A DNA stretch of 59,496 bases. Origin: JAIEPT01 sp038217425 (GTDB lineage Bacteria > Planctomycetota > Planctomycetia > Gemmatales > Gemmataceae). Positions 20,437 through 29,131 of this stretch are shown here, piece by piece. The first letter of the stretch is position 1; each line of letters begins with the position of its first letter. The stretch is taken from positions 1 through 59,496 of the forward strand of contig JBBQPM010000017.1 in NCBI GenBank assembly GCA_038217425.1, written 5' to 3'. The notes under the pieces were generated by a model. It saw nothing but the letters and a program-made list of their open reading frames with translations, had not been told where the DNA came from and did no database searches. Made by a program: the position numbers and the translations under genes.

Positions 20437-21564
20437 ATGGCTCAATCCCTGGCGAAATTAGCCCTCGAAGACGGCACCGTCTTCACCGGATCCTCCTTCG
20501 GCGCCGTCGGCGAAACCGCGGGCGAAGTCGTCTTCAATACCTCCATGACCGGATACCAGGAAATTCTTACGGATCCGTCCTACAAGGGACAGATCGTCGC
20601 GATGACCTATCCGCTCATCGGCAACTACGGAGCCAACGACGAGGACCGCGAATCGCCCCGGCCGCAGGTCGAAGGCTTCATCGTCCGCGAACTCACGCGC
20701 GTGCCGAGCAATTTTCGCTCGGGCTGGTCCCTCCAGGGCTACCTCGCCGAACACGGCATCCCGGGCATCGAAGGCATTGACACGCGCGCCCTGGTGCGCA
20801 AACTGCGCGTCCGCGGGGCCATGAACGGCATCCTCTCGACCGCCGATCTCGACGACCGTTCGCTGGTGCGCAAGGCGCAAACCGCGATTTCCATCGTCGG
20901 GCGCGATCTCGCCCAGACGGTGATGCCGGGAAAGAACTTCGCCTGGAGCGAAGGGTTCTGCTCGGCGTTCGCCTCGCAGGATCTGACGCCCGGAATTCGC
21001 CGGCATCGCGTCGTCGCCCTCGATTTCGGCATGAAGTGGAACATCTTACGATGTCTCACTGAGGTCGGCTGCGACGTCACCGTCGTGCCCGGAACTGTCT
21101 CGGCGCGCGAGATCCTGGCGCTGGAGCCCGACGGCATCTTCCTCAGCAACGGCCCCGGCGATCCCGAACCGCTCACCTATGCCGTCGACACGATTCGCGA
21201 ACTGATCGGCAAGAAGCCGATCTTCGGCATCTGCCTGGGGCATCAGCTGCTGGGGCAGGCTCTGGGCGCCAAGACCTTCAAACTCAAGTTCGGCCATCGC
21301 GGCGCCAATCAGCCGGTCCTCAATCAAAAGACCGGACGCGTCGAGATCACCTGCCAAAACCACGGCTTCGCGGTCGATCCGAGCACGCTTCCCGCCGACG
21401 CCGAGGCGACGCACGTCAACCTCAACGACGGCACGCTCGAAGGCCTGCGTCACAAAGAGCATCCTGTCTTCAGCGTGCAGTACCACCCCGAAGCCGCGGC
21501 CGGTCCGCACGATAGCACCTACCTCTTCGGCGAGTTCCGTCAAATGATGGATTCGAGGTCATGA
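20437..21564 (+). CDS. carA: Carbamoyl-phosphate synthase small subunit
   Basis: A 375-residue glutamine amidotransferase subunit supplying ammonia to CarB. The N-terminal half carries the conserved FNTSMTGYQEILTDPSY and GFIVRELTR blocks. The class I glutaminase domain has nucleophile Cys in FGICLGHQLLG and catalytic His-Pro-Glu in QYHPEA. ATG 20437 was chosen because LALEDGTVFTG, the family N-terminus, follows it; the longer frame upstream is not conserved. The stop overlaps the next gene by four bases. carB is not in the window. Confidence 0.95.
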   Translation: MAQSLAKLALEDGTVFTGSSFGAVGETAGEVVFNTSMTGYQEILTDPSYKGQIVAMTYPLIGNYGANDEDRESPRPQVEGFIVRELTRVPSNFRSGWSLQGYLAEHGIPGIEGIDTRALVRKLRVRGAMNGILSTADLDDRSLVRKAQTAISIVGRDLAQTVMPGKNFAWSEGFCSAFASQDLTPGIRRHRVVALDFGMKWNILRCLTEVGCDVTVVPGTVSAREILALEPDGIFLSNGPGDPEPLTYAVDTIRELIGKKPIFGICLGHQLLGQALGAKTFKLKFGHRGANQPVLNQKTGRVEITCQNHGFAVDPSTLPADAEATHVNLNDGTLEGLRHKEHPVFSVQYHPEAAAGPHDSTYLFGEFRQMMDSRS

Positions 21565-22340
21565 TGCGACGATCGCTCCTGCTGCTCGCCCTCTGCGCCG
21601 CGGCCGCTTCGGCACAGGAACCGAAGGTTCTGACGAACTCGATCGGCATGAAATTGGTTGCGATCCCGGCCGGGTCGTTCGTGATGGGGAGTAGCAACCA
21701 GGAGAAGGGCCGAGGCGACGACGAACATCTGCGGAAGATCACGTTGACGCGCGGCCTTTACCTGGGAGCGTACGCCGTCACGCAGGAACAGTGGCAAGCC
21801 GTCATGGGCGTCAATCCGAGCCTCTTTCGCGGCGCCAAATCGCTCCCCGTCGAGACGGTCTCGTGGCACGATTGCCAGGCGTTCTGCAAGAAACTTTCCG
21901 AACGTGAGAAGAAGAAGTACCGTCTGCCGACGGAAGCGGAATGGGAATACGCCTGCCGCGCGGGGACGTCGACGCCGTACCACTTCGGCGCGACGCTGTC
22001 GACCGATCAGGCGAATTACAACGGCAACTTCACGTACGGAGCGGGAACCAAAGGCGTCTTCCGTGCAAGAACGACGCCCGTGGGGACTTTCCCGGCCAAC
22101 GCCTGGGGGCTTTACGACATGCACGGCAACGTGTCGCAATGGTGCCAGGATTGGCACGGCGGGTATGCGCGGACGGATCTCACCGATCCGCAAGGCCCGA
22201 AGGCGGGCAAGGAACGCGTCCTGCGCGGCGGCAGTTGGAGCAACCATCCCATCTTCTGCCGGTCGGCGAATCGCAACTTCGCCCCTCCGGATACCCGCAT
22301 CGAGTTTTACGGCCTACGCATCTGTCTTGATGTGGAATGA
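21561..22340 (+). CDS. Secreted SUMF1/FGE-type domain protein
   Basis: A 259-residue protein with a signal peptide (RRSLLLLALCAAAASAQ) and a complete formylglycine-generating-enzyme fold: MVAIPAGSF-like start, VETVSWHDCQAFC, RLPTEAEWEYACRAG, GLYDMHGNVSQWC and RGGSW. The C-terminal region reads FCRSANRN; active FGE has a second cysteine pair in this area that I do not see, so catalysis of Cys to formylglycine is doubtful. It is probably a binding module, as in many bacterial paralogues. It overlaps carA by four bases and the convergent next gene by 34 bases. Confidence 0.85.
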   Translation: MMRRSLLLLALCAAAASAQEPKVLTNSIGMKLVAIPAGSFVMGSSNQEKGRGDDEHLRKITLTRGLYLGAYAVTQEQWQAVMGVNPSLFRGAKSLPVETVSWHDCQAFCKKLSEREKKKYRLPTEAEWEYACRAGTSTPYHFGATLSTDQANYNGNFTYGAGTKGVFRARTTPVGTFPANAWGLYDMHGNVSQWCQDWHGGYARTDLTDPQGPKAGKERVLRGGSWSNHPIFCRSANRNFAPPDTRIEFYGLRICLDVE

Positions 22341-22903
22341 CCCAGCCGTTTGAACGCTTCGAACATCGTCGGCAACATGCCTCGGGAAGTCGTCGTCGGG
22401 AAAATCCCCGCCGACGCCGACTGCAGTTCATCCACGGAATAAAACGCGCCCGGATCCACGTCCTCGATGACGGCCAGCAATTCTTTGAGTTTCCGGCGAG
22501 GCGCCACGCTCAGAATGACTTGAACCGGTCCGTGGGCGCCTTCGCCCTCGACGCAGGTGACGCCGAAGCGTTTTTGACGTAGCGCCCGCGCCAGTTCCGG
22601 AGCGCCGCACGGCGCGATGATGCGGACCGTCACCAGGCCCATCGCCAACGACTTCTCGATGATGATGCCCAAAAAGTTTCCGGTGGTGAAACCCGACGCA
22701 AAGGCCAGGAAGCACCAGACGTTGTCCAGGTGCTGCATGACCTGGGTGATCGCGAAGAGCCAAATGGTGACTTCGAAGAATCCCAGGCAGGGCGCCAGGT
22801 ACTTCTGGCCCCGCGAGACGAAGATAATGCGAAGCGTGCCGAGCGTGACGACGCACATCTCGGCCAGAAAAATCTTGATCGGCACAAATTGTAGTTCGTC
22901 CAT
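22307..22903 (-). CDS. DUF2179/DUF5698 membrane protein
   Basis: A 198-residue protein. Three hydrophobic segments (IKIFLAEMCVVTLGTLRI, LGFFEVTIWLFAITQV, CFLAFASGFTTGNFLG) match the DUF5698 N-terminal membrane domain of the UPF0316 family. The C-terminal part (VTVRIIAPCGAPELARAL onwards) is the cytoplasmic DUF2179 ligand-binding-like domain. Start 22903 gives the normal family N-terminus. Its 3' end overlaps the convergent SUMF1 gene by 34 bases. Function is unknown. Confidence 0.85.
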   Translation of the reverse strand: MDELQFVPIKIFLAEMCVVTLGTLRIIFVSRGQKYLAPCLGFFEVTIWLFAITQVMQHLDNVWCFLAFASGFTTGNFLGIIIEKSLAMGLVTVRIIAPCGAPELARALRQKRFGVTCVEGEGAHGPVQVILSVAPRRKLKELLAVIEDVDPGAFYSVDELQSASAGIFPTTTSRGMLPTMFEAFKRLGHSTSRQMRRP

Positions 22904-23096
22904 GATGCTGCGTCCGCGCCTGTCGGACCCTCCTGGCCTCGAAATCGTAACCGCCGCGGATATACCCGAGTTGCTTGGGAGTGTCAAGCAAGAGACGGGA
23001 TTCCTCCGTCCCGGCACAATACTTGCCAACTTTTAATCCGTTGCCGCCGCCCGTTTGTGGCCGGCGTACGGGAGTTATTGCACAAGGAGACGCATC

Positions 23097-23540
23097 ATGA
23101 AATTCGCAACCGCAGTGAGCCTGTCGATTCTCGCATTCTTTTCGGCCCAGGTTCGTGCCGACGACAAGGCCGACGCCGCCAAGCTGGTAGGAACGTACAC
23201 CATCGTCGAAGAGAGCAAGAACGGCGAAAAATATCCCGAGGCCAAGATCAAGGACGTCACCGTTCGCATCGCGGCCAACGCCATTACGACGTTCGACAAG
23301 GACAAGAAAGAGGTCTACGCCGCCACGTACGAACTCGATCAAAGCAAAAAGCCCTGGCGAATCACCATGACGGCCAAGCTGACGCCCGTGCACGGACTCG
23401 ACGCCAAGACTTCCGGCCTCATCGAAATGAACGGCGACACCGTCCGACTGATCTACGCGTTCCCCGGCGGCGCCGTTCCCACGGATTTCAAGGCGGGTGC
23501 TAAGCAACACTTGCTCGTACTCAAGCGCACGGCCAAGTAA
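23097..23540 (+). CDS. Secreted TIGR03067-like protein
   Basis: A 147-residue protein with a signal peptide (VSLSILAFFSAQVRADD). The mature sequence (KLVGTYTIVEESKNGEKYPE, a strand-rich middle, then HLLVLKRTAK) resembles the TIGR03067 lipocalin-like domain that is abundant in planctomycetes. The start has a strong AAGGAG. The ligand is unknown. Confidence 0.75.
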   Translation: MKFATAVSLSILAFFSAQVRADDKADAAKLVGTYTIVEESKNGEKYPEAKIKDVTVRIAANAITTFDKDKKEVYAATYELDQSKKPWRITMTAKLTPVHGLDAKTSGLIEMNGDTVRLIYAFPGGAVPTDFKAGAKQHLLVLKRTAK

Positions 23541-23562
23541 CGGTTGCAGTCCGAGCCAGAAA

Positions 23563-23595
23563 CGTGGGCGATGACCTTCGTGATCATCGCTCACG
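23563..23595. terminator. Palindrome after the TIGR03067-like gene
   Basis: Arms CGTGGGCGATGA (23563-23574) and TCATCGCTCACG (23584-23595) pair with one mismatch, 22 bases after a stop codon. A short T-containing stretch follows. It probably acts as a terminator and resembles the GTGAGCGATGA family of intergenic repeats. Confidence 0.55.
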
Positions 23596-23640
23596 ATCCC
23601 TCATTTCCGCTGGCACGTCGAATCCATTAAGGAGAATATC

Positions 23641-24111
23641 ATGTCAGACCTTGGCCAATTCACCAAAAACACCCTGCGAACCGGGGCGCTTGCCGCCGTG
23701 GCGACGACCGCGGCGGTAGCGGCATGCGGAGAATGCGAAGACGGCAACGCCGTCGCTCCCGTGAACGCCGTGAGTCACATCGCCTTCGGTGACGAAGCCG
23801 CGGCTCAAGATTCCGCCTCCATGAAATACACCGCGACTGGTTTGGCGCTCAACGCCGCAGCGGTCACGTCCTGGGCCGCCCTCTATGAACTGTTGTTCCG
23901 CGACCACGACAAAGCTGACCTGGGCGACTCCCTGATCCGCGGCGCCGTCGTTTCGGCGCTCGCCTATGTCACCGATTACCATGTCGTCCCCGATCGATTG
24001 ACGCCGGGTTTTGAGAAACGGCTCTCCAATCGCTCGCTCCTGGCCGTTTACGTGACCCTCGCCGCGGCGCTTGGGTTAGGAGGCTATTTAGGAGAAAGTC
24101 ATGACGCCTGA
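23641..24111 (+). CDS. Small membrane protein, unknown
   Basis: A 156-residue alanine-rich protein with about four hydrophobic segments (ALAAVATTAAVAA, YTATGLALNAAAVTSW, LIRGAVVSALAYV, LLAVYVTLAAALGLGGYLG). A Cys pair (CGEC) follows the first segment. AAGGAG lies seven bases before the ATG. It overlaps the next gene by 11 bases, so the two are translated together. Family unknown. Confidence 0.7.
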   Translation: MSDLGQFTKNTLRTGALAAVATTAAVAACGECEDGNAVAPVNAVSHIAFGDEAAAQDSASMKYTATGLALNAAAVTSWAALYELLFRDHDKADLGDSLIRGAVVSALAYVTDYHVVPDRLTPGFEKRLSNRSLLAVYVTLAAALGLGGYLGESHDA

Positions 24112-24547
24112 AACTTCCCGAGGCACTGACCAAAGCGACGTCCGCGGCATCGTGGCGACTCTCGCGCAGGCCGTGCGTGAAAAGGACATCGAGCGGTTGC
24201 TCTCGCTCTGTGCGGACGATGTCGTCGTCTTCGATCTGCTTCCCCCGGCGCAGCACCGTGGCGCCGATGAGGTCCGAAAAGCCTGGACGACCCCGCTTGA
24301 ATCCCTCACGGGCCTCGCTGAATACGACGTTCATCAACTCGAAGTGGTTGTGAGCGGCGATCTCGCGATGTGCCGAAGTCTCAACCGGTTCGGCGGCGTT
24401 CCTACCGAGGGCAAAAAGTTCGTCCGCTGGCAGCGTATGACGCTCGCCTTGCAGCGGATCGACAGCCGTTGGCGCATCGTGCATCAACACGTTTCGGTCC
24501 CCTTTGACATTAAAACGGGGCAGGCGCTGCTCGAGTTGGCTCCATGA
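24101..24547 (+). CDS. SnoaL/DUF4440-like NTF2-fold protein
   Basis: A 148-residue protein with the pattern of small NTF2-fold proteins: an N-terminal helix pair (IVATLAQAVREKDIERLLSL), the strand CADDVVVFDLLPP, and a C-terminal strand ending RWRIVHQHVSVPF. Such proteins bind small ligands or act as simple isomerases; no specific activity can be inferred. It overlaps the upstream membrane protein by 11 bases. Confidence 0.78.
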   Translation: MTPETSRGTDQSDVRGIVATLAQAVREKDIERLLSLCADDVVVFDLLPPAQHRGADEVRKAWTTPLESLTGLAEYDVHQLEVVVSGDLAMCRSLNRFGGVPTEGKKFVRWQRMTLALQRIDSRWRIVHQHVSVPFDIKTGQALLELAP

Positions 24548-24658
24548 CATTTCTTCGAAGTTTTCCCGAGATTGAGGTGCTCGGCACGGCACTTGCAAAT
24601 TGCCGGGTAGCTTGATCTTGAACTTGACCGACACACTTACTTTTCTGGAGGGAACAAG

Positions 24659-25390
24659 ATGTCGACGGACCTACGTACGAACGAAAACCTCGAGGGATCT
24701 CGGGTGGGCGTGGAAGATGTCATGCCCGTGGGGAGCCGGGTGAGTTGGGGCGCCATCATCGCCGGCGCGGTGGTCGCGCTCTCGGTGTTTTTGGTCCTGA
24801 CGCTGCTTGGCAGTGCGCTCAACTTGTCGATCTCCGATCGAGTCACGAGCGGTACGCTCAAGACGTCTTCGGCGGTCTGGGCGGTGCTCACGTCGTGGGC
24901 GGCGTTATTTCTGGGCGGGTGGGTGGTCAGTCAAATTACGGTAGGGGAAACGACGGGCGAGGCGGTTTTGCACGGCATCGTTCTTTGGGGCGTGGTGCTG
25001 TTCATGCTGCTTTGGCTGGTCGGTATCGGCATGCGTGCGGGCGCGACGGCGATGTGGGGTGTCGCGAGTTTCGCTTCGCAGAATACGAACATGGAGGATT
25101 GGGAAGCAGCCGCTCGCCGCGCGGGAGTTCCGCAGCCGACCATTGAAGAATGGAAACAGAAATCCAAGGACGCCCCGCGCGACGCCGTCAATGCTGCGCA
25201 AAATCCTGAGAATCGGGAGGAAGCCCGCCGTTACGCCAGGCAGGCAACCTGGTACACACTGGTGGGAATGCTTCTGTCCATGGGATCTGCCATCGGCGGC
25301 GCGATGGTCGGCGCGGGTCCCGCGTTCCGACTCGTTACGATCCCTGTCAGGCCCAGCCGCATTGTCCAGGGCGGCATTCCGGTGCATTAG
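24659..25390 (+). CDS. Membrane protein, YrzE/PhnA-like
   Basis: A 243-residue protein with at least four transmembrane segments: VSWGAIIAGAVVALSVFLVL, WAVLTSWAALFLGGWVV, IVLWGVVLFMLLWLVGIGM, and TLVGMLLSMGSAIGGAMVGA near the C-terminus. The hydrophilic loop between residues 140 and 190 contains a Glu/Arg-rich helix. The first half resembles YrzE-type stress-associated membrane proteins. The start is preceded by CTGGAGGGAAC. A hairpin terminator follows 17 bases after the stop. Confidence 0.72.
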   Translation: MSTDLRTNENLEGSRVGVEDVMPVGSRVSWGAIIAGAVVALSVFLVLTLLGSALNLSISDRVTSGTLKTSSAVWAVLTSWAALFLGGWVVSQITVGETTGEAVLHGIVLWGVVLFMLLWLVGIGMRAGATAMWGVASFASQNTNMEDWEAAARRAGVPQPTIEEWKQKSKDAPRDAVNAAQNPENREEARRYARQATWYTLVGMLLSMGSAIGGAMVGAGPAFRLVTIPVRPSRIVQGGIPVH

Positions 25391-25407
25391 ACTAAACGCA
25401 AATCAAC

Positions 25408-25463
25408 GAGCCGCGACTGGCGGGAAGCGATCCTCCCTGTCGGTCGCGGCTCATTGCTTTTTG
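25408..25463 (+). terminator. Rho-independent terminator
   Basis: Stem GAGCCGCGAC (25408-25417) with GTCGCGGCTC (25443-25452), 25-base loop, followed by ATTGCTTTTTG. It closes the 23641-25390 gene group. Confidence 0.75.
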
Positions 25464-25466
25464 CCC

Positions 25467-25494
25467 TTCACGGCTCCCCGCTTCGCGATATAAT
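25467..25494 (+). promoter_or_regulatory. Candidate sigma70-type promoter of the DUF1501 gene
   Basis: A perfect TATAAT (25489-25494) lies 41 bases before the first in-frame ATG, with TTCACG (25467-25472) 16 bases upstream as a weak -35. The surrounding DNA is unusually AT-rich for this genome. Confidence 0.4.
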
Positions 25495-25534
25495 TAATTC
25501 AGATTCCTCCCGCCTCCCTCGCCTCGGGCTCTAT

Positions 25535-25720
25535 ATGAAATAACCTATCCCATTCTGCGCCGGCCCTTCGCGTCGCGAGTTCCTCAAAATTGGCTCGCTT
25601 GCCCTCGGCGGTATCGGCGCCCTCGACCTCATCCCCTGGACGCTCCGTGCCGAAGGTCGAAACGTCAGCACGCAGGACAAATCGGTCATTCTCATTTGGC
25701 TCCCGGGCGGTCCGCCGCAC
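25535..25720 (+). other. N-terminus of DUF1501 protein cut off by an in-frame stop
   Basis: In the same frame as the DUF1501 CDS, ATG 25535 reads Met-Lys then TAA at 25541-25543, and continues without further stops as PIPFCAGPSRREFLKIG, SLALGGIGALDLIPWTL and so on. This is a textbook family N-terminus, including the twin-arginine RREFLKIG export signal. No ATG, GTG or TTG occurs between the TAA and 25721. Either a nonsense mutation (for example CAA to TAA) silences export, an unusual start such as ATC 25547 is used, or the base call is wrong. Confidence 0.8.
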
Positions 25721-26929
25721 ATGGAAACTTACGACATGAAGCCCGACGCGCCGGCGGAGTTTCGCGGCGATTTCCGTCCCGTCCGCACCAACGTCCCGGG
25801 AATCGACGTCTGCGAACATCTGCCCATGCACGCGCGCTGCGCCGACAAATTCACCCTCGTCCGCTCCATCTCGCACCGCTTCTCCGACCACGGCGGCGGG
25901 CACAAAAAATTCCTCACCGGACGCGATCCCTTCCAGCCCGTCGGCTTCGTCAACGATCATCCCATGGTCGGTTCCATGGTCGCCAAGATGCGCCCGCAAA
26001 AGCCCGGCGGCATTCCCAACTACATCGCCGGCATGGACGGCGGGCGCCAAAACATCGATACCTTCAGCTTCGGCTCCGCCTACCTCGGACCCTCGACGCA
26101 TCCCTTCGCCGTCCCCGGCGACCCTTCCGACGCACGATTTCAGGTGAACAATCTCACCGTGCTCCCCGCCATCGCCGACCGCATGCCCGAACGCCTCGAA
26201 TTGCTCAGCCGAATCGACACGCTCAGCGCCGACGTCGATAACTCTGGCATCGTCCCCGCGATGGACGAATATCGCCGGCGCGCCCTCGGCATTCTCAACA
26301 GCGACGCCACCCGCTCCGCCTTCGATCTTGCCAAGGAACCTCGCCACGTGCGCGAACGCTACGGTATGCACCGTTACGGCCAACGTGCGCTCCTGGCACG
26401 TCGACTCGTCGAAGCGGGGTCGACGTTTGTGACCATGGTGATGGAGAACCCATCATTCCCGGGCCAAAGTTTCCCTAGCGACGTGACCTACAACTGGGAT
26501 TCGCACGCGGTGAACTGTCACATCTTTACCGACACGAAGTATCGCCTACCGATGTACGATCGGGCGGTGACGGCGCTCATCGAAGATTTGTACGCACGCG
26601 GACTGGACGAAAAAGTGCTGGTGATCGTCACCGGAGAGTTCGGCCGAACGCCGAGAATTTCGTACTCGAATGGCCGACCGGGCCGCGATCATTGGCCCGC
26701 TGCGATGTCGTTGCTCATGTCCGGCGGCGGCATCAAGACCGGACAAATCGTCGGCTCCACCAACGCCCGCGGCGAACATCCCAAGGATCGGCCTCTCACC
26801 CCCAACGACCTCTGGGCCACCATGTTCAATCACCTGGGCATTGACCACCAACACACCAATTTCCTCGACCACAGCGGTCGGCCCATGCCGATCCTGCCGG
26901 AGGGGGATGTCATCGCGGAATTGTATTAG
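25721..26929 (+). CDS. DUF1501 protein (start region broken)
   Basis: From the first usable ATG the protein has 402 residues; with the upstream segment it would be about 465, the normal family size. DUF1501 proteins are exported by the Tat route, belong to the alkaline-phosphatase/sulfatase superfamily and pair with DUF1549/DUF1553 proteins in planctomycetes. Recognisable blocks are YDMKPDAPAEFRG, LVRSISHRFSDHGGG, GQRALLARRLVEAGS, NWDSHAVN, VIVTGEFGRTPRI and the final NHLGIDHQHTNFLD. The 25721 start cuts inside the first strand of the domain (the upstream SVILIWLPGGPPH is lost), so a protein from that ATG is probably not functional. It may be a pseudogene or depend on an unusual start. Confidence 0.8.
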   Translation: METYDMKPDAPAEFRGDFRPVRTNVPGIDVCEHLPMHARCADKFTLVRSISHRFSDHGGGHKKFLTGRDPFQPVGFVNDHPMVGSMVAKMRPQKPGGIPNYIAGMDGGRQNIDTFSFGSAYLGPSTHPFAVPGDPSDARFQVNNLTVLPAIADRMPERLELLSRIDTLSADVDNSGIVPAMDEYRRRALGILNSDATRSAFDLAKEPRHVRERYGMHRYGQRALLARRLVEAGSTFVTMVMENPSFPGQSFPSDVTYNWDSHAVNCHIFTDTKYRLPMYDRAVTALIEDLYARGLDEKVLVIVTGEFGRTPRISYSNGRPGRDHWPAAMSLLMSGGGIKTGQIVGSTNARGEHPKDRPLTPNDLWATMFNHLGIDHQHTNFLDHSGRPMPILPEGDVIAELY

Positions 26930-26945
26930 CGATTGGTTAAGGCTT

Positions 26946-27008
26946 TTCCGAGCCGGAAGCGTGCGCGACGGACTTACATTAACCGGCGCGCACGCTTCCG
27001 GCTCGGAA
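26946..27008. repeat. Palindrome, TCCGAGCCGGAAGCG family
   Basis: Perfect 22-base arms (26946-26967 and 26987-27008) with a 19-base loop, between convergent stops at 26929 and 27024. Same family as 15526-15586 and 38689-38750. It probably terminates both genes. Confidence 0.85.
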
Positions 27009-27023
27009 GTTTCATAAAGACGA

Positions 27024-27299
27024 TTAGAACTTGAGATGCCATTTTCGGCCGACGAACTTCCGAATCTCTTCAACCGGAATCACTTCAACCAGGTCGCTCT
27101 TTTTGCGAATGTGGGCGCTGAGCGCCGCCACGCATTCCTCGGCCTTGGTCGTGCCGCCGAACCCCATGTGGTTTTCGTCGGGGAGCTTTAACGTTCTGTA
27201 GGCTTCTTCCAGGTACGCTTCCACGGCAAAGTAGCGGTTTCGATCGGCGCTGAGGACGGCGGCGACGAGGCTCTGCGGGCGAGTTTTCGGGGCGTTCAT
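27024..27299 (-). CDS. Small hypothetical protein
   Basis: A 91-residue protein with a good GGAG before the ATG at 27299. The sequence (LVAAVLSADRNRYFAVEAYLEEAYR, then a glycine turn and LSAHIRKKSDLVEVIPVEEIRKFVGRKW) suggests a small helical protein with a basic C-terminus. The family is not recognised. Confidence 0.6.
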   Translation of the reverse strand: MNAPKTRPQSLVAAVLSADRNRYFAVEAYLEEAYRTLKLPDENHMGFGGTTKAEECVAALSAHIRKKSDLVEVIPVEEIRKFVGRKWHLKF

Positions 27300-27376
27300 G
27301 GTTCTCCAGTGGCAAGCGTCAGCATGAAATAGGGTGGCGGGCACCTCGTTATTGTAAAAGATTCGTTGCAACTTCG

Positions 27377-29131
27377 CTAATTTGCGTCTTTTTTCTCGGC
27401 TTCAGCGTCCTTTTTTTCCATGGCCGGCACGGCCGGCACGACCGGATCGTTGTTGCCCAGGATCGCGGGACCTACCGGGGCTCCCCCTTTTTGCACGGCG
27501 ACGACGTTGGACTTGCCGCTGAAATACTGAGGCGGACGTGGTCTGAGCGCCAAATTGTTGGTTTCGTATCCGGCCTTGGGGGTGCGGTATCCGACCATGA
27601 ATGCGAAGTTTTCCGCAGAGACGATGAGCATGCCGCGTTCGCCCGCTTCGGCGCGCATCTTGTCGATCGCCTTCTGCACTTTTTCAAGGCGTTCGTCGTC
27701 GGGCCTGCCCATCGCTTCGCCGCGGTCCGCTTCTCCGGCCGCGGCGGGTTTCGCCGCCATCGCATCGGCGCCGCGAATCAGGAAACGCGTTTCCGGCTGC
27801 AGGTTCCCATTGCGTTCGCCCGTATTGAGATCGACGTAGGCGTCGACGACGACGTTGTACGAGGTCATGAGCTTGTTGAAGTGCTGGATCTGACGGTTCT
27901 GCTCGTCGGCGGAGTACGATTTGCCGTTGAGCTGCAGGGCGCCGGCAATGGCGACGCGGGCGTTAAAAAACGGGTTGAACAACAAATCGCCCTTCTGGAA
28001 GGCGTTGGACGATTCGCGATCGAGCCGGCCGAGGGTCGCGTCGTTGAAGAGAATCTCATGCCCGGCGAGATCGTACATGGAGGTGATTTGGCACACCGAC
28101 GAGTCGTCGTTCACCGATTGGACTTCGAGCGTGCCGCGCAGCAGGCCGTGCGGCTTGCCGCCTTGATTCGGGAAGACGTTGAAGGTCAGCTCGGGTTTGA
28201 CGCCCGAATTTTTCCCGATGCTGATGGTGACTCGGCGTTTTTCCGGATCGATGGCGACGATCGAGCCGTGAGGATGATCCCACAGGGTTCTGCCGGTGCC
28301 GATCTCGAGTGCCAAGGGTTGCGAACCGGTGCGCGTGACGCCGGCATTGCCGCCGCCTCGTTCGTCGACGCGGTTCCTCAAGTCCTTGATGGCGATTTCG
28401 AGATTGGCGATCGTGGCGCTCAGTTCGCCTTCGCGTTTTTGCAGCTTCTCCGCAAAGTCCTTGTGCGACTTCTCTTCGTCGGCCTTGAGCATGGCGACGA
28501 CGGCCTGCATTTTGGCGAAGGCCTCGTTCTGCTTGCCGGCTTCCTTGAACTCCTGCTTGGCGGCGTCGTTGATCGCTTTGGAAAGATCCTCCAGCTTGGT
28601 CAGATGCGTCTGCTTGAGGTTCGTCTGGAAGCGATCGGTGCCGTCGAATTTCTTCTTCTCTTCGAGAAAGGACTTGGTCCACTTGGCGACTTCCTTGGTC
28701 TCGTCGGCAAGCCGTTCGTGATAGGACTTCTTGAACTTGACCTCTTTATCGTCCCACTGCAGATCCTTGTCGAGAATCTCGTGCATGTCGTCGAACATTT
28801 TTTGGAACTTTTTGTCTTCAATCTCTCGTCTGAGAAACATTGCGATGCGGGGATCGTATTCGTTCTTTTCGTCCTCATCGAGTTCGAGTTTGCCTACCGT
28901 GCGGCGTGCGTGGTAGGCCAGGACTTTGGCGCTAACACGCGAAGAGATGAGGGTTTCCTTTTCCTTGATCGCTGTGGTGGCGGCGGATTTGGCTTTCTCA
29001 ACGACGTCAAGTTGTTGCCAGAACATTCCGCCCAGAACGAAGGTGGCGAGGACGAAGAAGATCAGGAAGCAGATCAGAAGGACGGAGCCCGTATTACCGC
29101 CGCTGCGGCGCGATTTGCGAAGACCCGCCAT
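27377..29131 (-). CDS. Coiled-coil protein with N-terminal membrane anchor
   Basis: A 584-residue protein. A basic N-terminus (MAGLRKSRRSGG) precedes one transmembrane helix (SVLLICFLIFFVLATFVLGGMFW). Residues about 40-260 are highly charged Lys/Glu helices with heptad character, including LQKREGELSATIANLEIAI, then a strand-rich domain (VAIDPEKRRVTISIGKNSG, VKPELTFNVFPNQGG) and a Lys/Glu-rich tail. GAGG precedes the ATG at 29131. It is probably an envelope structural or scaffolding protein. I know no specific family beyond similar planctomycete hypotheticals. Confidence 0.75.
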   Translation of the reverse strand: MAGLRKSRRSGGNTGSVLLICFLIFFVLATFVLGGMFWQQLDVVEKAKSAATTAIKEKETLISSRVSAKVLAYHARRTVGKLELDEDEKNEYDPRIAMFLRREIEDKKFQKMFDDMHEILDKDLQWDDKEVKFKKSYHERLADETKEVAKWTKSFLEEKKKFDGTDRFQTNLKQTHLTKLEDLSKAINDAAKQEFKEAGKQNEAFAKMQAVVAMLKADEEKSHKDFAEKLQKREGELSATIANLEIAIKDLRNRVDERGGGNAGVTRTGSQPLALEIGTGRTLWDHPHGSIVAIDPEKRRVTISIGKNSGVKPELTFNVFPNQGGKPHGLLRGTLEVQSVNDDSSVCQITSMYDLAGHEILFNDATLGRLDRESSNAFQKGDLLFNPFFNARVAIAGALQLNGKSYSADEQNRQIQHFNKLMTSYNVVVDAYVDLNTGERNGNLQPETRFLIRGADAMAAKPAAAGEADRGEAMGRPDDERLEKVQKAIDKMRAEAGERGMLIVSAENFAFMVGYRTPKAGYETNNLALRPRPPQYFSGKSNVVAVQKGGAPVGPAILGNNDPVVPAVPAMEKKDAEAEKKDAN

